DNA from: Borborobacter arsenicus
GTDB taxonomy: Bacteria; Pseudomonadota; Alphaproteobacteria; Rhizobiales; Rhizobiaceae
Direction of reading: 5' to 3'
Length of the DNA stretch: 37,814 nucleotides
Assembly: GCF_003934165.1 (NCBI RefSeq)
Contig: NZ_RKST01000035.1
Coordinates: 1 to 37,814, forward strand
Shown here: piece by piece, positions 34,730 through 37,814 of the stretch
Layout of the letters: each line of letters begins with the position of its first letter
How positions within the stretch are numbered: position 1 is the first letter of the stretch
Translations under genes and position numbers: made by a program
Notes under the pieces: model-generated
What the model was told of the DNA's origin: nothing
The model's input: the letters and a program-made list of their open reading frames with translations, nothing else
Database searches by the model: none

Positions 34730-37700
34730 GGTTCGCGCATTTTTTTGTCGATCGCCCGATCTTCGCCTCGGTCGTTTCCATCGTTCTGTTGATCGTCGGC
34801 GCCATCGCCTATACGCAGCTTCCGGTCGCGCAATATCCCGAGATCGCCCCGCCGACGATTGTCGTACGGGCGCAATATCCAGGTGCGGACGCCGAAACGG
34901 TCGCCGCAACCGTGGCGACGCCGCTGGAGCAGGACATCAACGGCGTCGAGAACATGCTTTACATGTCGTCTTACTCCACGGGCGACGGCGCCATGGCGCT
35001 GACCGTTACCTTCAAACTCGGCACCGATCTCGACCAGGCGCAGGTGCTGGTCCAGAACCGGGTATCCACAGCCGAGCCGCGCCTGCCCGAGGAGGTGCGC
35101 CGGCTCGGCGTCACCACCGCCAAGAGCTCGCCCGACCTGATGATGGTCGTGCATATGCTGTCGCCCGACGACACCTATGACCAGCTCTACGTTTCCAACT
35201 ATGCCCGCTCGCGGGTGCGCGACGTGCTGCTGCGGCTGGACGGCGGCGGCGATCTCATCATCTTCGGCGAACGCGAATATTCGCTGCGTATCTGGCTTGA
35301 CCCCGAGAAACTGTCGGCATTGGGAATGACCGCGAGCGACGTCGTGCAGGCCCTGCGCGACCAAAACGTGCAGGTGTCAGGCGGCTCCATCGGCGCGCCG
35401 CCAACAGATAGAAGTGTAGCGTTCCAATACACGGTCACGACGCAGGGGCGCTTTGAGGAAGCCCGCGACTTTCGCTATGTCATCGTCAAGTCAACCGAGG
35501 ACGGCAGGCTGATCGCTCTCCAGGATGTCGCGCGGATCGAACTGGGGGCCCGCGACTACGTCACCAATTCCTATATCAACGGTAAGCAGGCGGTTGCGCT
35601 GGGGATTTTCCAGAGACCTGGCACCAACGCGCTCGCCTCCGCCGCCGAAATCCAGGCCAAGATGGCCGAACTCGCCCGCGATTTTCCACCCGGGCTCGCC
35701 TACCAGATCGTCTACAATCCGACCGAATTCATCTCGGAATCGATCAACGAGGTCTACAAGACGATCCTCGAGGCGATCGCGCTCGTCGTCATCGTCATCA
35801 TCATATTCCTGCAGTCCTGGCGCATGGCGATCGTGCCTATCGTGGCTATTCCGGTCTCGCTCATCGGCACGCTGGCTGTCCTCTACGCCTTTGGTTTCTC
35901 GCTCAACATGCTGACGCTGTTCGGCCTGGTGCTGGCGATCGGCATCGTCGTCGACGACGCCATAGTGGTCGTCGAGAATGTCGAGCGCAACATCGCGCTT
36001 GGACGCCAGCCCAACGATGCCGCGCATCGAACGATGGACGAGGTCGGAACCGCCGTGCTGGCAATCTCACTGGTGCTGATTGCGGTCTTCGTGCCGACGG
36101 CCTTCATTCCGGGCATTTCCGGCCAGTTCTATCTGCAGTTCGCCGTTACAATTGCAGTGTCGACGGCCATTTCGGCAGTCAATTCGCTGACGCTGTCTCC
36201 GGCACTGGCCGCGCTGCTGTTCAAGCCGCATCATTCATCGGCGCCGCCGCGTTATATGCCGGCACGCTTCGGCCGCGCGCTCGCCAATGGCTTCAATCGC
36301 GGCTTCGATCGGCTGGCCGGCTATTACGCGCGCATCGTGCGTGTGCTGGTTGGCTCAACGGTGGCGCTGGTTGCGATGCTTGCGATATTTGCCGGGCTGA
36401 TCTACGCGACCTATCATATGCTGCAGACGGTGCCACGCGGCTTCATCCCGACCATGGACCAGGGTTACGCCATCATCGTCGTCCAACTGCCCGAAGGTGC
36501 CTCGCTCGCCAGAACCGATGCCGTAGTGCTGCAGGCCTCGCAGATCATCCGCAATACGCCGGGGGTCATGGACGCGGTGGCGTTCGCCGGCTTCTCCGGC
36601 GCGACCTTCACCAATGCCAGCAATGCCGGCGCCATTTTTGCAACCTTCGATACCTTCGAGCACCGGCTGGCGGCCGGGCAGTCGGCCGACCAGGTCATCG
36701 GCAGCCTCTACAGCACGCTGCAAGGCATTCGCGAGGCCTTCATCATTGCCCTGCCGCCGCCGCCAGTGCCGGGCATCGGCAATTCCGGCGGCTTCAAGAT
36801 GCAGATTCAGGAGCGGGCGAGCTCCGACGTCCGCCAGATTCTGCAGCTTGCCTATCAGATCGCCGGAGCGGCCAACCAGATACCCGGTCTGACCGGTGTT
36901 TTCACCACCTTTTCTGCATCGAGCCCGCAATTCTTCCTGCAGATCGATCGAGACAAGGCGCGCATCCTCAATGTGCCGATTCCGGCCATCTTCGAGACGC
37001 TGTCGATCAATCTCGGCACCTCCTATGTCAACGATTTCAATGCGTTCGGCCGCGTCTATCAGGTGCGGGCTCAGGCCGACCAGGCCTTCCGCCTCGACCG
37101 CGACGACATACTGAAGCTGAAGGTGCGCTCCGCTTCAGGTGCCCTGGTGCCACTCGGCACGCTGCTTGAAATCCGCGACGTCACCGGACCGGCACTGGTT
37201 CAGCGCTACAACATGTATGTCTCCGTTCCGCTGCAGGGCAACGCAGCGCCAGGCGTTTCGACAGGTGATGCGCTGGACAGGATGGAGGGAATTGCCGCAC
37301 AGGTCCTGCCGCAGGGCACATCTTTCGAATGGACGGAACTCGCCTTGCAGGAGCGGCAAACGGGAAATACCGCGCTCTTGATATTCGGCCTTTCGGTGCT
37401 GTTCGTGTTCCTGGCGCTGTCCGCGCAGTATGAAAGCTGGATCATGCCATTTGCGATCGTGCTGATCGTCCCCCTGGGCATATTGGCAGCACTGCTCGGC
37501 GTGTCGTTGCGAGGTCTGGATAACAACATCCTTGTTCAGATCGGTCTGATCGTGCTGGTCGGCCTCGCGGCAAAGAACGCCATCCTGATCGTCGAGTTCG
37601 CCAGGCAGGCGCAGGAACGAGGCGCGACTGCGGTAGACGCGGCGGTCGAAGCCTGCCGGTTGCGGCTGCGGCCGATCCTGATGACGGCCCTTGCTCGCAT

Positions 37701-37814
37701 TGCCTCAAGCAAAATGTTACCGATAGTGTTGATGCTCCAGCTGGGATGGCCATGGATCGCTGTTCCGGTTTGGGGGACGGATGGCGGGGCTCAGCATGGC
37801 GACACGGTCGGAAC
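34726..37814 (+). CDS. RND multidrug efflux permease, partial at window edge
   Basis: The inner-membrane, proton-driven pump subunit (AcrB/MexB family), open for 1029 codons to the window end. It starts MRFAHFFVDRPIFASVVSIV. Porter-domain motifs such as PEIAPPTIVVRAQYPGADAE and the TM4 aspartate pair Asp410-Asp411 (GIVVDDAIVVVENVE) are intact, as is GLAAKNAILIVEFARQAQER in the second half. From about codon 991 (base 37696), directly after PILMTALA, the sequence no longer follows the family pattern. The final one or two transmembrane helices are not recognisable. The natural C terminus would lie at about 1040-1060 residues. The gene is probably complete in life and cut or miscalled here. Confidence 0.9.
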   Translation, partial: MRFAHFFVDRPIFASVVSIVLLIVGAIAYTQLPVAQYPEIAPPTIVVRAQYPGADAETVAATVATPLEQDINGVENMLYMSSYSTGDGAMALTVTFKLGTDLDQAQVLVQNRVSTAEPRLPEEVRRLGVTTAKSSPDLMMVVHMLSPDDTYDQLYVSNYARSRVRDVLLRLDGGGDLIIFGEREYSLRIWLDPEKLSALGMTASDVVQALRDQNVQVSGGSIGAPPTDRSVAFQYTVTTQGRFEEARDFRYVIVKSTEDGRLIALQDVARIELGARDYVTNSYINGKQAVALGIFQRPGTNALASAAEIQAKMAELARDFPPGLAYQIVYNPTEFISESINEVYKTILEAIALVVIVIIIFLQSWRMAIVPIVAIPVSLIGTLAVLYAFGFSLNMLTLFGLVLAIGIVVDDAIVVVENVERNIALGRQPNDAAHRTMDEVGTAVLAISLVLIAVFVPTAFIPGISGQFYLQFAVTIAVSTAISAVNSLTLSPALAALLFKPHHSSAPPRYMPARFGRALANGFNRGFDRLAGYYARIVRVLVGSTVALVAMLAIFAGLIYATYHMLQTVPRGFIPTMDQGYAIIVVQLPEGASLARTDAVVLQASQIIRNTPGVMDAVAFAGFSGATFTNASNAGAIFATFDTFEHRLAAGQSADQVIGSLYSTLQGIREAFIIALPPPPVPGIGNSGGFKMQIQERASSDVRQILQLAYQIAGAANQIPGLTGVFTTFSASSPQFFLQIDRDKARILNVPIPAIFETLSINLGTSYVNDFNAFGRVYQVRAQADQAFRLDRDDILKLKVRSASGALVPLGTLLEIRDVTGPALVQRYNMYVSVPLQGNAAPGVSTGDALDRMEGIAAQVLPQGTSFEWTELALQERQTGNTALLIFGLSVLFVFLALSAQYESWIMPFAIVLIVPLGILAALLGVSLRGLDNNILVQIGLIVLVGLAAKNAILIVEFARQAQERGATAVDAAVEACRLRLRPILMTALARIASSKMLPIVLMLQLGWPWIAVPVWGTDGGAQHGDTVG

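Noticed and set aside
1-37814. CRISPR arrays, tRNA or rRNA genes, integrase with attachment sites
   Set aside because: No regularly spaced repeats, no tRNA-like or rRNA-like sequence and no integrase were seen on either strand by eye.

Overview
The window looks like a chromosomal or large-replicon segment of an alphaproteobacterium of the Rhizobiales (Hyphomicrobiales) type, such as a Mesorhizobium, Phyllobacterium or Brucella relative. This rests on the BTLCP/type I secretion grouping, the IS6-family remnants, the autotransporter barrel style, the tripartite tricarboxylate transporter and the acid-sugar enzymes. It is an inference from gene content, not from a marker gene. The sequence is GC-rich apart from a few AT-rich promoter stretches.

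Left part (1-9476). A terminator hairpin and a decayed IS6-family transposase are followed by a secretion locus. It holds a BTLCP (LapG-like) periplasmic cysteine protease on the plus strand. On the minus strand it holds a TolC-type outer-membrane protein, a type I ABC exporter, an HlyD adaptor and a small PAS-like protein whose start lies one base after the adaptor stop. An L,D-transpeptidase and a divergent membrane GGDEF protein flank it. The GGDEF protein has a degenerate active site (SGDQF) but an intact I-site (RNGD), so it looks like a c-di-GMP receptor. No giant adhesin or RTX substrate and no LapD are present.

Middle part (9477-20030). This is an accessory and decaying region. It holds a 1289-residue protein of no family I recognise, a GMC oxidoreductase, a broken multiheme (hydroxylamine-oxidoreductase-like) cytochrome, a 311-residue protein with a possible N-terminal DNA-binding fold, a small secreted cytochrome c, an orphan autotransporter beta-barrel without its passenger, and the tail of a second IS6-family transposase.

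Right part (20032-33016). This is a coherent catabolic island for a sugar acid: OtnI-like isomerase, M24 peptidase-like protein, TctCBA transporter, zinc medium-chain dehydrogenase, 6-phosphogluconate dehydrogenase and an IclR regulator. A divergent operon carries a leaderless ModA-like binding protein, an Asp/Glu-racemase-fold protein, an OtnK (DUF1537) kinase and an OtnC class II aldolase/decarboxylase. Five copies of a dyad close to TTTTCAC-NNN-GTGAAAA lie in front of the transcription units: two between iclR and the kinase operon, and one each upstream of gnd, the dehydrogenase and the M24 gene. I read this as one IclR-controlled regulon, and it is the best candidate here for an undescribed pathway.

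Right edge (33509-37814). An RND multidrug efflux adaptor overlaps its inner-membrane permease by 4 bases. The permease stays open to the window edge, but its last ~40 codons do not follow the family.
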